From: JAPKZH01 sp964537875
GTDB taxonomy: Bacteria; Acidobacteriota; Aminicenantia; Aminicenantales; UBA4085
Length of the DNA: 56,682 bases
Assembly (NCBI GenBank): GCA_964537875.1
Contig: CAZIDN010000019.1
Span: forward strand, 1 to 56,682
Direction: 5' to 3'
The translations under genes were made by a program, and so were the position numbers. The notes beneath the pieces are model-generated. The model worked only from the letters and a program-made list of their open reading frames with translations. It was not told the origin of the DNA and did no database searches. Below are positions 1-8,994 of this stretch, piece after piece; the stretch's first letter is position 1; every line of letters begins with the position of its first letter.

Positions 1-1
1 G

Positions 2-652
2 ATCTTCTGCATGTTCGGCGCCAACGGGTCCGGAAAGACGACGACCATCAACCTCCTCCTGAACTTCATCCCTCCGACCGAGGGAACGGCCCTCATCGAG
101 GGCATCGATGTCACAAAAGAGCCGCTGCGCTCTAAAGACTACGTCTCATTCGTCTCCGAAAACGTCACCCTCTACGGAAACTTCACCGCCTTCCAGAACA
201 TGGACTATTTCACCAAGCTGGCCGGAAAACGGGGATTGACTAAGGCCGATTATGGCAAGGCCTTGAAAAGCGTCGGCCTTCAGGAAGACGCTTTCAACGT
301 GCGGACAAAGAATTATTCCAAAGGCATGAGGCAGAAGCTTGGCCTGGCCATCGCCGTCATCAAAGATGCGCCCAACATTCTCCTTGACGAGCCGACCTCG
401 GGCTTGGACCCGAAATCGGGGCAGGAGTTTTTGAATCTCCTCATCGAGATGCGGGACCACGGAAAATCGGTCTTTATGTCCACCCACGATATTTTCAGGG
501 CCAAGTTAATTGCGGATAGGGTGGGCTTCATGAAAAAAGGCCAACTGGTGATGATGAAAACACGCCAGGAGCTCGAAGGCGAGGACCTGACCGAACTCTA
601 TATCCAATATATGGAAGAACGGCCGGAGACCGAGCTCAAACATCCTAAATAG
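2..652 (+). CDS. ABC transporter ATP-binding protein, 5' end cut by window edge
   Basis: ATPase subunit that would power an ABC-2 exporter from the cytoplasmic face of the inner membrane. The reading frame is open back to base 2, and the residues before the first in-frame ATG (I-F-C) match the region just before the Walker A motif of the second ATPase in this window (5041-5781), so the true start lies upstream of the window. Visible motifs are Walker A GANGSGKTTT, signature YSKGMRQ, Walker B ILLDEP, D-loop SGLDP and switch histidine STHD. It is very close in sequence to the 5041-5781 protein. It ends convergently with the minus-strand permease operon, so its own partners probably lie to the left of the window. 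Family is certain; substrate is unknown. Confidence 0.93.
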   Translation: MFCMFGANGSGKTTTINLLLNFIPPTEGTALIEGIDVTKEPLRSKDYVSFVSENVTLYGNFTAFQNMDYFTKLAGKRGLTKADYGKALKSVGLQEDAFNVRTKNYSKGMRQKLGLAIAVIKDAPNILLDEPTSGLDPKSGQEFLNLLIEMRDHGKSVFMSTHDIFRAKLIADRVGFMKKGQLVMMKTRQELEGEDLTELYIQYMEERPETELKHPK

Positions 653-722
653 TCTCGTTTTCCCATTCTCCCTTTGGCAGGGGAATAAGGGGAGGGAGCT
701 TATTGTTAGACTGATCCTCATC

Positions 723-750
723 TTCCCCTCTCCTTTCAAGGGAGGGGGAA
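723..750. terminator. Hairpin between convergent genes, likely bidirectional terminator
   Basis: An 11-base arm (723-733, TTCCCCTCTCC) pairs with 740-750 (GGGAGGGGGAA) around the loop TTTCAA, allowing G-T wobbles. A weaker hairpin precedes it near 665-686. The site lies between the stops of the convergent ATPase (652) and permease (847) genes. There is no clean T-run, so the terminator role is inferred from position and stem strength. Confidence 0.45.
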
Positions 751-846
751 ACATATTATCGTCGTTCGTTAGCCCCTCTGGGGGCAGAAGAAATTTAATG
801 GAATCTTTTGGTCCGTGCTCTCGAATTTTTTTCGCGTTTATCCCGG

Positions 847-2274
847 TCAGCGGACGTCGTATTTGATGAACGAGATATAAGCGGCGCTGAAGACGACCAG
901 GTTCATCATCATCATAATCGCGAACGGCCATAGAGTTCCCTTGACCCTTGATGCCAGCGCTTCTTCTTTATATAGGAAGCGGGGCATGTCGCTCACATCC
1001 AACGGCGTGTTCCACCAGTCGACGGCGGGGTTCTGTTTCTGCAAAACGGCGATCCGGTTTCGTTGGTATGCCCCGAAGGCTTGATCCCAAATCCCTCTCA
1101 GGCGCCCGAAATGGCGCAGGTTCATCATGCCCGTGGACGTCAGGTCCGTCGCCAGATAGGTGAAATCCGCCAGCGGAGAGACCATCGACAGGCTTCCTGA
1201 AAGCCTCGTCTGCGCTTCGACCTTGCGGTTGACGTCTTCTCTAAGCGCTCTGATTTTTTCGCTCTGGATTCGGTTGGCCTCGTCCCAGGCCGCCTGAACC
1301 TCCCGTGTTCGTGCCTGATACGCTTCCCGGAAAACAGGATCCTTCTCGACCCGGGCTTTTGCCTCGGCCTCCGAGAATCTTTCTGCCAGAACGGGATATT
1401 TTTTGATGAGCTCGCCCAGGCGCTCGGTCATGAGCTTCCTACCTAGGGCGTCTCGCTCGACGTCTGATAAACGGGAGACCTCCCGTTGCATCTTGATCTG
1501 CGAAGGTGCGGGCGAAATCAATGAAGCGAGATAAGGGCTCAGGTTGGGGACAACGAGGATGAGGAGGACCCAAACAAAGAGCGACGTCATGATGGACGCC
1601 GAAGACGAATGGTGGCTGGCCGAGAGAAAAACACCGAGGACTAAAAATAGGAAGACATATATAACCGCGCCCAAAAGGACGAGGGCCAGGGTAGCCCAAT
1701 CCGTCCCCGCCCAGGCTACGCGGGAGTTCAGCAGGATGACGAACAGGCCCAGGATCAGGGACAGCAGGAACGGGATGAGCAGCGTCAGCGTGCCTCCGAT
1801 GATCTTGCCCAGGATGAGCTTGGACCGCGTCAGGCGGTTCGACATCATGAGCTTTAACGTCCCATCCTCCTTTTCCCCGCAAACGGCGTCGTAAGAAAAT
1901 ATGAGAGCGGCCAGGCTGAGTAGGATGCCGACGATGAAAACGAGGTCGAGCAGGGGAAACATCACCGGCAGAGGATCATCGTCGAACTTGTCCATGTTGA
2001 CGTCCGAAGAGATGCCGCGAACGAGCGAATAAAAGGAGATCGGCGGCTGAGAAGGCCATGTGACGCTCCCTATCCGGTTGAAGTGGGCGTAATTTTTCAA
2101 GTAATTCTCAAGGCCGTTCTGGCGGAACGAATATTCGTCGACCTTGTTCACGTAGTCGTTGGTCAGGATGAAGATCGTGACGGGCACGACCACGACGAGC
2201 AGGGCGAATATCACGATGAATCGGAAGGAAAAGACGCTGTTCAGGATCTCTTTTTTTATAAGCGTTCCCAGCAT
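847..2274 (-). CDS. ABC-2 family permease (paralogue 1 of 7)
   Basis: 475-residue inner-membrane permease. Topology read from hydrophobicity: one N-terminal helix (about 20-42), an outside segment, four helices between about 105 and 255, a large outside domain to about 445, one last helix, and a cytoplasmic tail ending KYDVR. The cytoplasmic loop after helix 2 carries the family motif EKEDGTLKLMMSN (about 134-146), probably the coupling helix that meets the ATPase. A second shared motif, VSPLADF followed by STG, lies in the outside domain. AGGAG sits 6 bases before the ATG, just after the stop of the upstream paralogue, so the genes are translationally close. It is the last gene of the minus-strand operon. 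Substrate is unknown. It resembles permeases with large periplasmic domains (DUF3526-like), by inference. Confidence 0.85.
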   Translation of the reverse strand: MLGTLIKKEILNSVFSFRFIVIFALLVVVVPVTIFILTNDYVNKVDEYSFRQNGLENYLKNYAHFNRIGSVTWPSQPPISFYSLVRGISSDVNMDKFDDDPLPVMFPLLDLVFIVGILLSLAALIFSYDAVCGEKEDGTLKLMMSNRLTRSKLILGKIIGGTLTLLIPFLLSLILGLFVILLNSRVAWAGTDWATLALVLLGAVIYVFLFLVLGVFLSASHHSSSASIMTSLFVWVLLILVVPNLSPYLASLISPAPSQIKMQREVSRLSDVERDALGRKLMTERLGELIKKYPVLAERFSEAEAKARVEKDPVFREAYQARTREVQAAWDEANRIQSEKIRALREDVNRKVEAQTRLSGSLSMVSPLADFTYLATDLTSTGMMNLRHFGRLRGIWDQAFGAYQRNRIAVLQKQNPAVDWWNTPLDVSDMPRFLYKEEALASRVKGTLWPFAIMMMMNLVVFSAAYISFIKYDVR

Positions 2275-2285
2275 GGTCTGCTCCT

Positions 2286-3545
2286 TTATCTCACATCGTA
2301 TCGGACGAAGGCGACATAGCCTAGAGCGAAGAAGAGGATGTTGAAAAAGACGAGCCAGGCCAGGTCGAACAGCCCTCCCTGAGCCAAGAACTGGCCGACG
2401 GACCTGTAGCCGTATGCGAAAGCAGGAGCCTGCTTTTCGCCGCGCTCGCGAATCGAAAGTACGGAATCCTTGTAGCGGAGGACGTTCTCTTTCAGCCGGC
2501 TTTCCTCTCCTATGCCCGTCCCGGCCAGCTCGGTCGAGGCGTAGACGAAGCTCGCCGCCGGAGAAAGCCGATTGATGTTCTTAGAGAGCCGGACCAGGCG
2601 GTCGAACTTGTTCCGGTAGTCTTCTTCCATTTGGTTCAGTTCTCGGTTGATGGCGTCGAAATGATTTTTGACGATGTCTCCCGTGCCTCGATCGTTCTTA
2701 GCCCGCCGCTCCATTTCAATTTGGAGCACCTCCCGAGTCCAGACCTGGTCCTGTTTTTCGCTCAAGGCCTTGACGGACGGAACATCGACCATCTGCCTGG
2801 CTACGAGCGTGCCCAGGTTGGGAACGACGAAGACGGTCACGGCCCAGATCAAAAGAAGGATGACGAGCGATGACGCGGCCCTCCGGGTGAGCGCCGATAC
2901 AAAAATCCCTAAGCTTAGAAAGAGGGCGATATAGACGAGCGCAGTCAGAACCAGAAGGAAAAACCGGCCGGTGCTCGATGCGGAGAAGCTGACTCCGGGG
3001 TCCAGGTTGATCAAGGCGAATCCAAGGAGCGTAACCAGGAGAAACGGCACCGACAGGCTGAGGAAATTTCCAAGCCATTTCCCGGACAGAATCTTGGCCC
3101 GCGAAACGGAATTGGAAAGCATCAGCCGCAAGACGCCGCTCTCTTTCTCGCGGCTCACCTGGTCGAACCCAAAGAGGAGCGCGACGAGCGATAGGACGAC
3201 CTTGACGATATAGACGAAATCGGGCGTGGGGAAAAAGGCAAAAATGATGTTGCCGGACTTCTGGCCGGCAAAGACGTCAATGCCAATCCGGCTGATCTCG
3301 AAGGAGCGGGTCATGGCCTCGTCCAGGGCTTTGGCGAAAATGGACAGCGGGTTCGGCGGCAGGACGGCGATTGGCTCGCCAGGCTTGGCCCGGACAAGCT
3401 CGTAATCGGCGAGCCGCCCCTTATAGTCCTTGTAGAGGACAAAAAAGCTGGTGAAGAGCAGCAAGGTCGTCAGGAGGATGACGATGAAGAATTTATAGCT
3501 GAGAAGATTCGCGATGATTTCCTTTCGGACAATTGTCCATGTCAT
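2286..3545 (-). CDS. ABC-2 family permease (paralogue 2 of 7)
   Basis: 419 residues, the shortest of the seven paralogues. Same plan: N-terminal helix (about 19-37), outside segment with the shared PPNPLSIF motif (about 64-71), four helices from about 110 to 248, an outside domain of about 150 residues rich in charged helices with LSPAASF and AGTG, a final helix, and the tail VRYDVR. The coupling motif is EKESGVLRLMLSNS (133-146). The start is supported by AGGAGGG seven bases upstream. Only 11 bases separate its stop from the next permease, so the genes form one transcription unit. Likely forms a heteromeric pore with a neighbouring paralogue; the pairing cannot be read from sequence. Confidence 0.85.
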   Translation of the reverse strand: MTWTIVRKEIIANLLSYKFFIVILLTTLLLFTSFFVLYKDYKGRLADYELVRAKPGEPIAVLPPNPLSIFAKALDEAMTRSFEISRIGIDVFAGQKSGNIIFAFFPTPDFVYIVKVVLSLVALLFGFDQVSREKESGVLRLMLSNSVSRAKILSGKWLGNFLSLSVPFLLVTLLGFALINLDPGVSFSASSTGRFFLLVLTALVYIALFLSLGIFVSALTRRAASSLVILLLIWAVTVFVVPNLGTLVARQMVDVPSVKALSEKQDQVWTREVLQIEMERRAKNDRGTGDIVKNHFDAINRELNQMEEDYRNKFDRLVRLSKNINRLSPAASFVYASTELAGTGIGEESRLKENVLRYKDSVLSIRERGEKQAPAFAYGYRSVGQFLAQGGLFDLAWLVFFNILFFALGYVAFVRYDVR

Positions 3546-3573
3546 GTCCGCCCTCCTTTGCTTTTGATAGAGG

Positions 3574-5019
3574 CTATCTCACGTCATATCTCAAGAATCG
3601 AACGTACGCCGCTGCGAACGGGGCGATCAGCCAGAAGGCCAGCGATATGAGACTCCCCAAATTGCCAGCCGTGACTTCGGAGAGACGGGTGTTATTGACC
3701 ACGAAGCTCGGCAGGGTCTTCAGATTGACGAATTCGCCAATGGAGGAAGAACTGGCTGTGCCTCCGCCGGGAAAGATCATGGTCGTTTTATTGACGTGGC
3801 TGTACAATGCTGTGTCCAGTGTCTGCTGATGGATTTTGACGGCGTCAAGGTACTTTTCTTTGTCGAGCTCGCCGGTTCCGCAGACATCCGTAAGAAACCG
3901 GGTAAACGCCGCACTGGGTGAGATCAGCGACAGGTTGCTGGCGATCCTTTGTTGAATATGTTTCTCCCTTCGGTATTCGTCTTCGAGATTCCGCAATTGT
4001 TGCGATTTTCTCTCTCGATACTGTTGCTCCAGTTGCGTTTTGTAAGAATTCCATTCATCCCTCTTTGACGCCGGCTCAGGGTTGGACGTCAGAGCATATC
4101 CTTTCCCGAAGATTATTTCGTACTGCTTTCCCAACAGCCTTGCTTTTTCGTCATTGAGCGTCTTGACGACGAGGGATTTCTGCATGGACACGACGGTTTC
4201 CGTTCTGATCGGATAAACGACCGAAGCTACCATATCGCTGAGCTTAGGAATGACAAGCTGGAAAAAGATCCAGACAAGCAGAATCCCCACGAGCGCCGTG
4301 CGGGCGCGCGAAGAACTCACGGAGATCATCAGGCCTAGGACGAAGTAGGCCAGGATAAAAATGGACGCCGAGAGGAAGATGACGATCAGCCGCGTCAGGA
4401 TTCGGGTGTCGGACAGAGAAAAAGATGTAACGCCGAGCAGGATGATCCCGAGCAGAAACGTCGTCATGAACGGCAACCAGACCGCGATGTAGCCACCCAG
4501 GAGCTTTCCCATCAGGAGGCTGTGCCGGGGAACACTGTTCGACAGAATCCCTCGCAGCGTCCCAACTTCTTTTTCTCCGGCGATGAGATCCGAAGCGAAC
4601 AACAGGACAATCAGGCTGATCACCATTTGAAGGATAAAGAGGAAATCGAATTTGCCGAAAATGGAGAGAACCGATTCGTCCCCGACGGACGTTTCGCCTT
4701 GTTTGAAGCCATCCGCCTGGAATTCATAGAATCGAGGCAGCGAGGTCTCGAAGCCGCCTGCGAAAATGGAGAGAGGCGAAGGCGGGCGAAAACCTTTCAA
4801 CGGAATTGTTCCAAAGTGGATATCCGACATTCTTGACGAAGCGAGAGTGTCGCCGGTCAGGCGCATTTGTTCATTGTAGTCGCTGAGCCTTTTTTCGTAG
4901 TCGAGATAATGGACGTACAGGGAGGAGAGAATCAAAACGGCGCAAATGAGGAAAAAGAGAGGAAATCGATAGCTAAAGATATTCTCGAGAAGTTCTTTTT
5001 TAATGATGGTTTTCAGCAT
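3574..5019 (-). CDS. ABC-2 family permease (paralogue 3 of 7)
   Basis: 481 residues with the family architecture. There is an N-terminal helix, an outside segment containing PPSPLSIFAGG (about 79-89), the coupling motif EKEVGTLRGILSNS (149-162), four central helices, a charged outside domain with ISPSAAF and CGTG, a terminal helix and the tail LRYDVR. It follows the ATPase gene at 5041-5781 by 21 bases and precedes another permease by 28 bases, which places it in the middle of the operon. The ribosome-binding site is weak (GAGCC), which suggests translation coupled to the ATPase gene. Function as a subunit of an exporter is inferred from the family and the neighbours. Confidence 0.85.
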   Translation of the reverse strand: MLKTIIKKELLENIFSYRFPLFFLICAVLILSSLYVHYLDYEKRLSDYNEQMRLTGDTLASSRMSDIHFGTIPLKGFRPPSPLSIFAGGFETSLPRFYEFQADGFKQGETSVGDESVLSIFGKFDFLFILQMVISLIVLLFASDLIAGEKEVGTLRGILSNSVPRHSLLMGKLLGGYIAVWLPFMTTFLLGIILLGVTSFSLSDTRILTRLIVIFLSASIFILAYFVLGLMISVSSSRARTALVGILLVWIFFQLVIPKLSDMVASVVYPIRTETVVSMQKSLVVKTLNDEKARLLGKQYEIIFGKGYALTSNPEPASKRDEWNSYKTQLEQQYRERKSQQLRNLEDEYRREKHIQQRIASNLSLISPSAAFTRFLTDVCGTGELDKEKYLDAVKIHQQTLDTALYSHVNKTTMIFPGGGTASSSSIGEFVNLKTLPSFVVNNTRLSEVTAGNLGSLISLAFWLIAPFAAAYVRFLRYDVR

Positions 5020-5040
5020 AGGCTCGGTCTCATGGATTCG

Positions 5041-5781
5041 CTAGGCGGTCAGTGGCTCGGACTTCATGTAGTCGATGTAGATTTTGACCAGGTCCTCGTA
5101 CTGGAGCTCTTCACGGGTCCGTTCCATGACCAACCGGCCTTCTTTCATGATCCCGACCCGGTCGCCGATCTCCTTGGCCCGGAAGATATCGTGGGTGGAC
5201 ATGAGGATGGCCTTGCCCTCGTTTTTCAGCTCGCCCAGGATCTCCAAAAATTCTTCTGCCGCCTTAGGGTCTAATCCTGCCGTCGGCTCATCCAGCAAAA
5301 CCGCCGGCGCATCCTTGATGATAGCGATCGAGATCCCAAGCTTCTGCCGCATTCCTTTGGAATAGGTCTTGACCCTCTGCTCGAACGCCTTCTCCTGAAG
5401 CGAAACCCGGCGCATGACCTGATAATATTGTTCCTTGGCCAGGTTCGTCTTGCCGCCCAGCTTGGCGAAAAACTCGAGGTTTTGGCGGGCCGTGAAATTG
5501 CCGTAGAGCATGACGTTCTCGGAGACGAAGGAGACATACTTCTTGGCTTCGAGGGGGTCCTTGGTGACATCGATCCCTTTGATGTAACACGTGCCGGTCG
5601 TGGGCGGGATGAAGTTCAGAAAAAGATTGATGGTTGTCGTCTTCCCCGCGCCGTTCGCCCCCAGAAGGCAATAGACCTCTCCCGGCCGGACATCCAGGTT
5701 CAAGTGGTCGAGGGCCAGGACCCCGTCTTCGTAGCGCTTGGACAGGTCGTCGGCCTTAAGCATCGAGACTTGTTTAGCCAT
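5041..5781 (-). CDS. ABC transporter ATP-binding protein
   Basis: Complete 246-residue ATPase. It has Walker A GANGAGKTTT (about 41-50), Q-loop region SFVSEN, signature YSKGMRQ, Walker B VLLDEP, D-loop AGLDP and switch STHD. It is a single nucleotide-binding domain with no membrane helices, so it must dimerise and pair with separate permeases. AGGAGG lies five bases before the ATG. It is flanked by permease genes on both sides and is the only ATPase in the minus-strand operon, so it may serve several of the five permeases there. Closely related to the partial ATPase at the left window edge, which points to duplication of a whole transporter unit. Confidence 0.95.
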   Translation of the reverse strand: MAKQVSMLKADDLSKRYEDGVLALDHLNLDVRPGEVYCLLGANGAGKTTTINLFLNFIPPTTGTCYIKGIDVTKDPLEAKKYVSFVSENVMLYGNFTARQNLEFFAKLGGKTNLAKEQYYQVMRRVSLQEKAFEQRVKTYSKGMRQKLGISIAIIKDAPAVLLDEPTAGLDPKAAEEFLEILGELKNEGKAILMSTHDIFRAKEIGDRVGIMKEGRLVMERTREELQYEDLVKIYIDYMKSEPLTA

Positions 5782-5837
5782 GTTTCCTCCTTTTTGTGAA
5801 ATGGCCGTAAATTTTGTATTTTTGTCTATTCATTTTT

Positions 5838-7271
5838 TTACCGAACATCATATTTTTGAAATTTATAAAGAACGAAAATAAATATAAACAAATTGTAGAA
5901 AAGCAAGAGGTAAATATAGGGCAAAGCATCTCTCATGCGTTCACCAAGTTTTAATTTTTTATCCTCGAATTTAGGGATCGCATTGAAATCGATAGGCTTA
6001 TTAGAAATAGAATCGGGGTCAGGATAGAAATAGGAGCCTTTTTTTAAGGTGTTGAGGTTGTCCTTGAGAAACGACACGAAATCATTTCCGAATTGCCTGG
6101 TTTGTTGCCATAAGTTTTCAAAATGAGACAATCCTGTTCCTGCAATGGAAGAAGCTGAAAACTCAAAGAGTGAAGCCGGCGAAACATAATTGATCGTTCT
6201 TATCGTCTTGATCGCGGATAGCTTTTTCCTTAAATAAAAGTCATATATATCTTGAGCTGATTTGTCTCTTTCATAATTCAACCTTAATTTCCTCTCTTTT
6301 TTGCGGTCCTCATCGAATCCCCTCATAGAATTCTCTGCCATTTGCTTATTCATCCTGGCAATCGTTGCGTCTTCGGCTTTGAAGGCGAGTTCTCTGATTT
6401 CTTCCTCTGCTGGGACATCAAACCGCTTTAAACTCAATAACATTCCTGAAGCCTTGGGAATGATGATGACAAGAAAAATCCAGGAAAGAAGGGAAAGGAC
6501 TAGACTCATTTTTGAGCTATGGCCAATGATCGAACAAAGTATCCCTATGAGAATGAAAACGGAGAGATATAACAGAGAAATTATCAAGAATGAAAGGAAA
6601 TTCAAAACGATAGAAGAATAAAATGGAGCCAAGGAGAGCGCGGCTAGCAAGGTCAAGCTTAGGATTAAACCCAGCAACAAGGGGAGGCATATGGTTATGA
6701 ACGCGCTCACATATTTAGCCAGGACAAAATAAGCGCTCTTAAAGGAGTTTGAAAAGACGAGACGCAGGGTCCCGTTTTCTTTTTCCGCGGATATAGCATT
6801 AAAAGTCAAGACAATCGCGAAGAAACTCATAAGGAATTGGACTATGAATGTCAGATCTGGCGAAAAGGAAAATGCGCTACTTAACAGATCTCTCTTGCTA
6901 ATTTGTGTATACATGACTTCTTCTGCTTGTTTTTTAACTTGAATTTGGTACGGCCGAGGCCGAGCCGTCAGAAGGAAACCCTGAGGTATCTTTTCTTCAT
7001 AGGCATCCGAGACGAGCCTTTCTGTTCTTGGCTCCATCAAACAATAAAGAGCAACGTCTTCGAGGTTACTACTCGGGGTTTTGGAGAAGGCCATAAGGAT
7101 CTTTTCGTTATTCATTTGACTCTTGGAATAAGCGTCAATGAGATTATGATAATTTTTGATAAATATCAGAGAAAAAACGATAACTGCAGTCAGAATCAAG
7201 ACAATATTTATGAGAAACTTAAAGCTCATGATATCTTCGACCAGTTGTCGTTTTATTAAATCTTTAAACAT
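5838..7271 (-). CDS. ABC-2 family permease, AT-rich (paralogue 4 of 7)
   Basis: 477 residues with the same topology and signatures: coupling motif EKENGTLRLVFSNS, outside-domain motif VSPASLF followed by AGTG, and C-terminus QKYDVR. The gene is visibly AT-rich, with many TTA, ATA and AAA codons: 20 G+C in the 60 bases from 5881, against 34 in the 60 bases from 4381 in the neighbouring paralogue. This and the next upstream gene form an AT-rich block inside an otherwise GC-rich operon, which suggests recent acquisition or replacement. AGAG lies about 7 bases before the ATG. Only two bases separate its start from the stop of the upstream permease. Confidence 0.85.
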   Translation of the reverse strand: MFKDLIKRQLVEDIMSFKFLINIVLILTAVIVFSLIFIKNYHNLIDAYSKSQMNNEKILMAFSKTPSSNLEDVALYCLMEPRTERLVSDAYEEKIPQGFLLTARPRPYQIQVKKQAEEVMYTQISKRDLLSSAFSFSPDLTFIVQFLMSFFAIVLTFNAISAEKENGTLRLVFSNSFKSAYFVLAKYVSAFITICLPLLLGLILSLTLLAALSLAPFYSSIVLNFLSFLIISLLYLSVFILIGILCSIIGHSSKMSLVLSLLSWIFLVIIIPKASGMLLSLKRFDVPAEEEIRELAFKAEDATIARMNKQMAENSMRGFDEDRKKERKLRLNYERDKSAQDIYDFYLRKKLSAIKTIRTINYVSPASLFEFSASSIAGTGLSHFENLWQQTRQFGNDFVSFLKDNLNTLKKGSYFYPDPDSISNKPIDFNAIPKFEDKKLKLGERMRDALPYIYLLLFYNLFIFIFVLYKFQKYDVR

Positions 7272-7273
7272 AT

Positions 7274-8866
7274 TTATTCTCTTTTTCTGGGATCGTAGCT
7301 ATTAAAAGAAAGGTGAGCTAAAATCAAAAACAACAAATTATAAAAAACCAAAATTATCATATGAATGAAACAGGCCTCGATTTTCTCGCTCAATCTCAAT
7401 GTTTGAAACTTGAACACGGGCATATCACTTAAATCTATAGATGGGATATTCGGCTTATAATCCATAGCCTCCTTTAGATATTTTCCGCTGTACAATATGG
7501 ACCTGCCCGGGACTGTCTGCCAGGAAGGGTCCGCGTTAATCTTTTTTATTAATTCTTTTTCGTAGGGAGTTAATTCTTCAGGCCCACGATAAAAATATTT
7601 TAGTCCAAAAGCTCCCTTCTCCTCCATGTAACGCATATATTGATGCCAATAAAGATTAATTTGTTGGAAGAAACGATTTAACGAATCTACGCCGGTATCT
7701 GCTGCCAGTTCAGTCGTTCTTTCAAAACTGGACGGCGGGTTAAACAAGAGGAGGTTATTCAGATTACGACGAATTCTGTTTTCAATTCGCAGATCTTTGT
7801 CGACGAGCTCTTGAATTTTTTCCGCATACTCCCTTTCAGTCCCTGTCCGAATGGATGTCAATACTTTTTGTCTCTTGATGGTCTCCGGTGGATTAATTCG
7901 GCTATAGAAGATCCCTCTTCCCTGATATAATTCCATATAAAACTGATCGCGTAATCTCCAGGATTTTGTTTGCGGAACATTTCTGAGGGCCGCTTCAATC
8001 TTTTTGCTCCGCTCGTCTAATAAAAATTGAGAATTTTTCTCAACATTCTTTGCTTGCTCATGGATTCTTCCGGCGGTGTAAGTGCGAAAGGCTTGCGGAA
8101 GAAGAAAAACAAATATTAGATAAAAAGCTAAGAGGATGAGAAGGCTGATAAAAGAACTCTTTGTTCGGCTCGATATAAAAATCCCAAGGAGAAGGATAAA
8201 AGACAAATAAATCAGGGACAGAAGATAGAGCAAGACCATGGATGTCAATAATTCGCCGTTTACTTCGACATTTCTTGAGAAGATGACAATAAGAATCCCC
8301 CAGATGAAGCATAAGGCAAGGGGCACAGCGATCGATATCAAACCTCCCAAGTATTTTCCGAGGAGGAGCTTATAACGGGGGAGGGAATTTGAGAGGATTA
8401 GCGAAAGAACCCCATCCTCTTTTTCACCCGAAATGCTATTGTATGACAATAAAATGGCAAGGAGGGTGAAAACAACTATGATAACTGCCGAAAAATCAAA
8501 AACCGAAACCATATCCGAAAATTCATTTTTTGTACCCCCGCCTCTTAGAAAGGTTGGTATCTCCATCAGGATGTTTGTGAATTCGACATGGCTTCCGGTC
8601 TTTCTTTCTATTCCCGAGATAAAAATGCTCAAAGGGGACGGCTTTTTATATATTTGGACTGTCAAACAGGAATAAACCGGGACTCCGGATAATGCTTCTT
8701 TAGCGAGTGTTACTCCCTTATCATAGTTCTTTAATCTATCCTTATAATCTGCAGTCAATACAAATGTGCATATTGAAATGACTATTAAGGCCGCAAGGAT
8801 GCAGGCGATAAACTTAAAAGAGAGGATGTTGTCCAGGAACTCTCTCTTGATTATAGCCTTTATCAT
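7274..8866 (-). CDS. ABC-2 family permease, AT-rich (paralogue 5 of 7)
   Basis: 530 residues, with the longest outside domain among the minus-strand paralogues. Shared features are KKPSPLSIF in the first outside segment, coupling motif EKEDGVLSLILSNS, and the FNPPSSF...ADTG version of the second motif. The tail is divergent, YDPRKRE, instead of the YDVR that ends the other six. Base composition is AT-rich like its downstream neighbour. The ribosome-binding site is weak (GGAAC). A 128-base gap with a small palindromic repeat (8949-8982) separates it from the adaptor-like gene, so a break or junction in the operon is possible here. Exporter subunit by family; substrate unknown. Confidence 0.83.
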   Translation of the reverse strand: MIKAIIKREFLDNILSFKFIACILAALIVISICTFVLTADYKDRLKNYDKGVTLAKEALSGVPVYSCLTVQIYKKPSPLSIFISGIERKTGSHVEFTNILMEIPTFLRGGGTKNEFSDMVSVFDFSAVIIVVFTLLAILLSYNSISGEKEDGVLSLILSNSLPRYKLLLGKYLGGLISIAVPLALCFIWGILIVIFSRNVEVNGELLTSMVLLYLLSLIYLSFILLLGIFISSRTKSSFISLLILLAFYLIFVFLLPQAFRTYTAGRIHEQAKNVEKNSQFLLDERSKKIEAALRNVPQTKSWRLRDQFYMELYQGRGIFYSRINPPETIKRQKVLTSIRTGTEREYAEKIQELVDKDLRIENRIRRNLNNLLLFNPPSSFERTTELAADTGVDSLNRFFQQINLYWHQYMRYMEEKGAFGLKYFYRGPEELTPYEKELIKKINADPSWQTVPGRSILYSGKYLKEAMDYKPNIPSIDLSDMPVFKFQTLRLSEKIEACFIHMIILVFYNLLFLILAHLSFNSYDPRKRE

Positions 8867-8948
8867 GCTTGTTCCATCTAGCGGTCCTGTGTTTGCCTTC
8901 GTATTTCTGTATTCAAGATGGTTTTTCCTCCCGGTTTTTTCAATTTAT

Positions 8949-8982
8949 GAGATTGCCGCTTCGCTTCGCTCCTGGCAATGTA
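8949..8982. repeat. 34-base palindromic repeat, family E copy 1
   Basis: Nine-base arm, 16-base spacer, nine-base arm: GAGATTGCC ... GGCAATGTA, with ATTGCC/GGCAAT able to pair. The same 9+16+9 layout occurs at 34405-34438 (stem ATGGCC/GGCCAT) and 38954-38987 (TTGCC/GGCAA). It looks like a short extragenic palindrome of REP type. It lies in the gap between the adaptor-like gene and the AT-rich permeases. Confidence 0.6.
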
Positions 8983-8994
8983 GTACAAGCCGCA

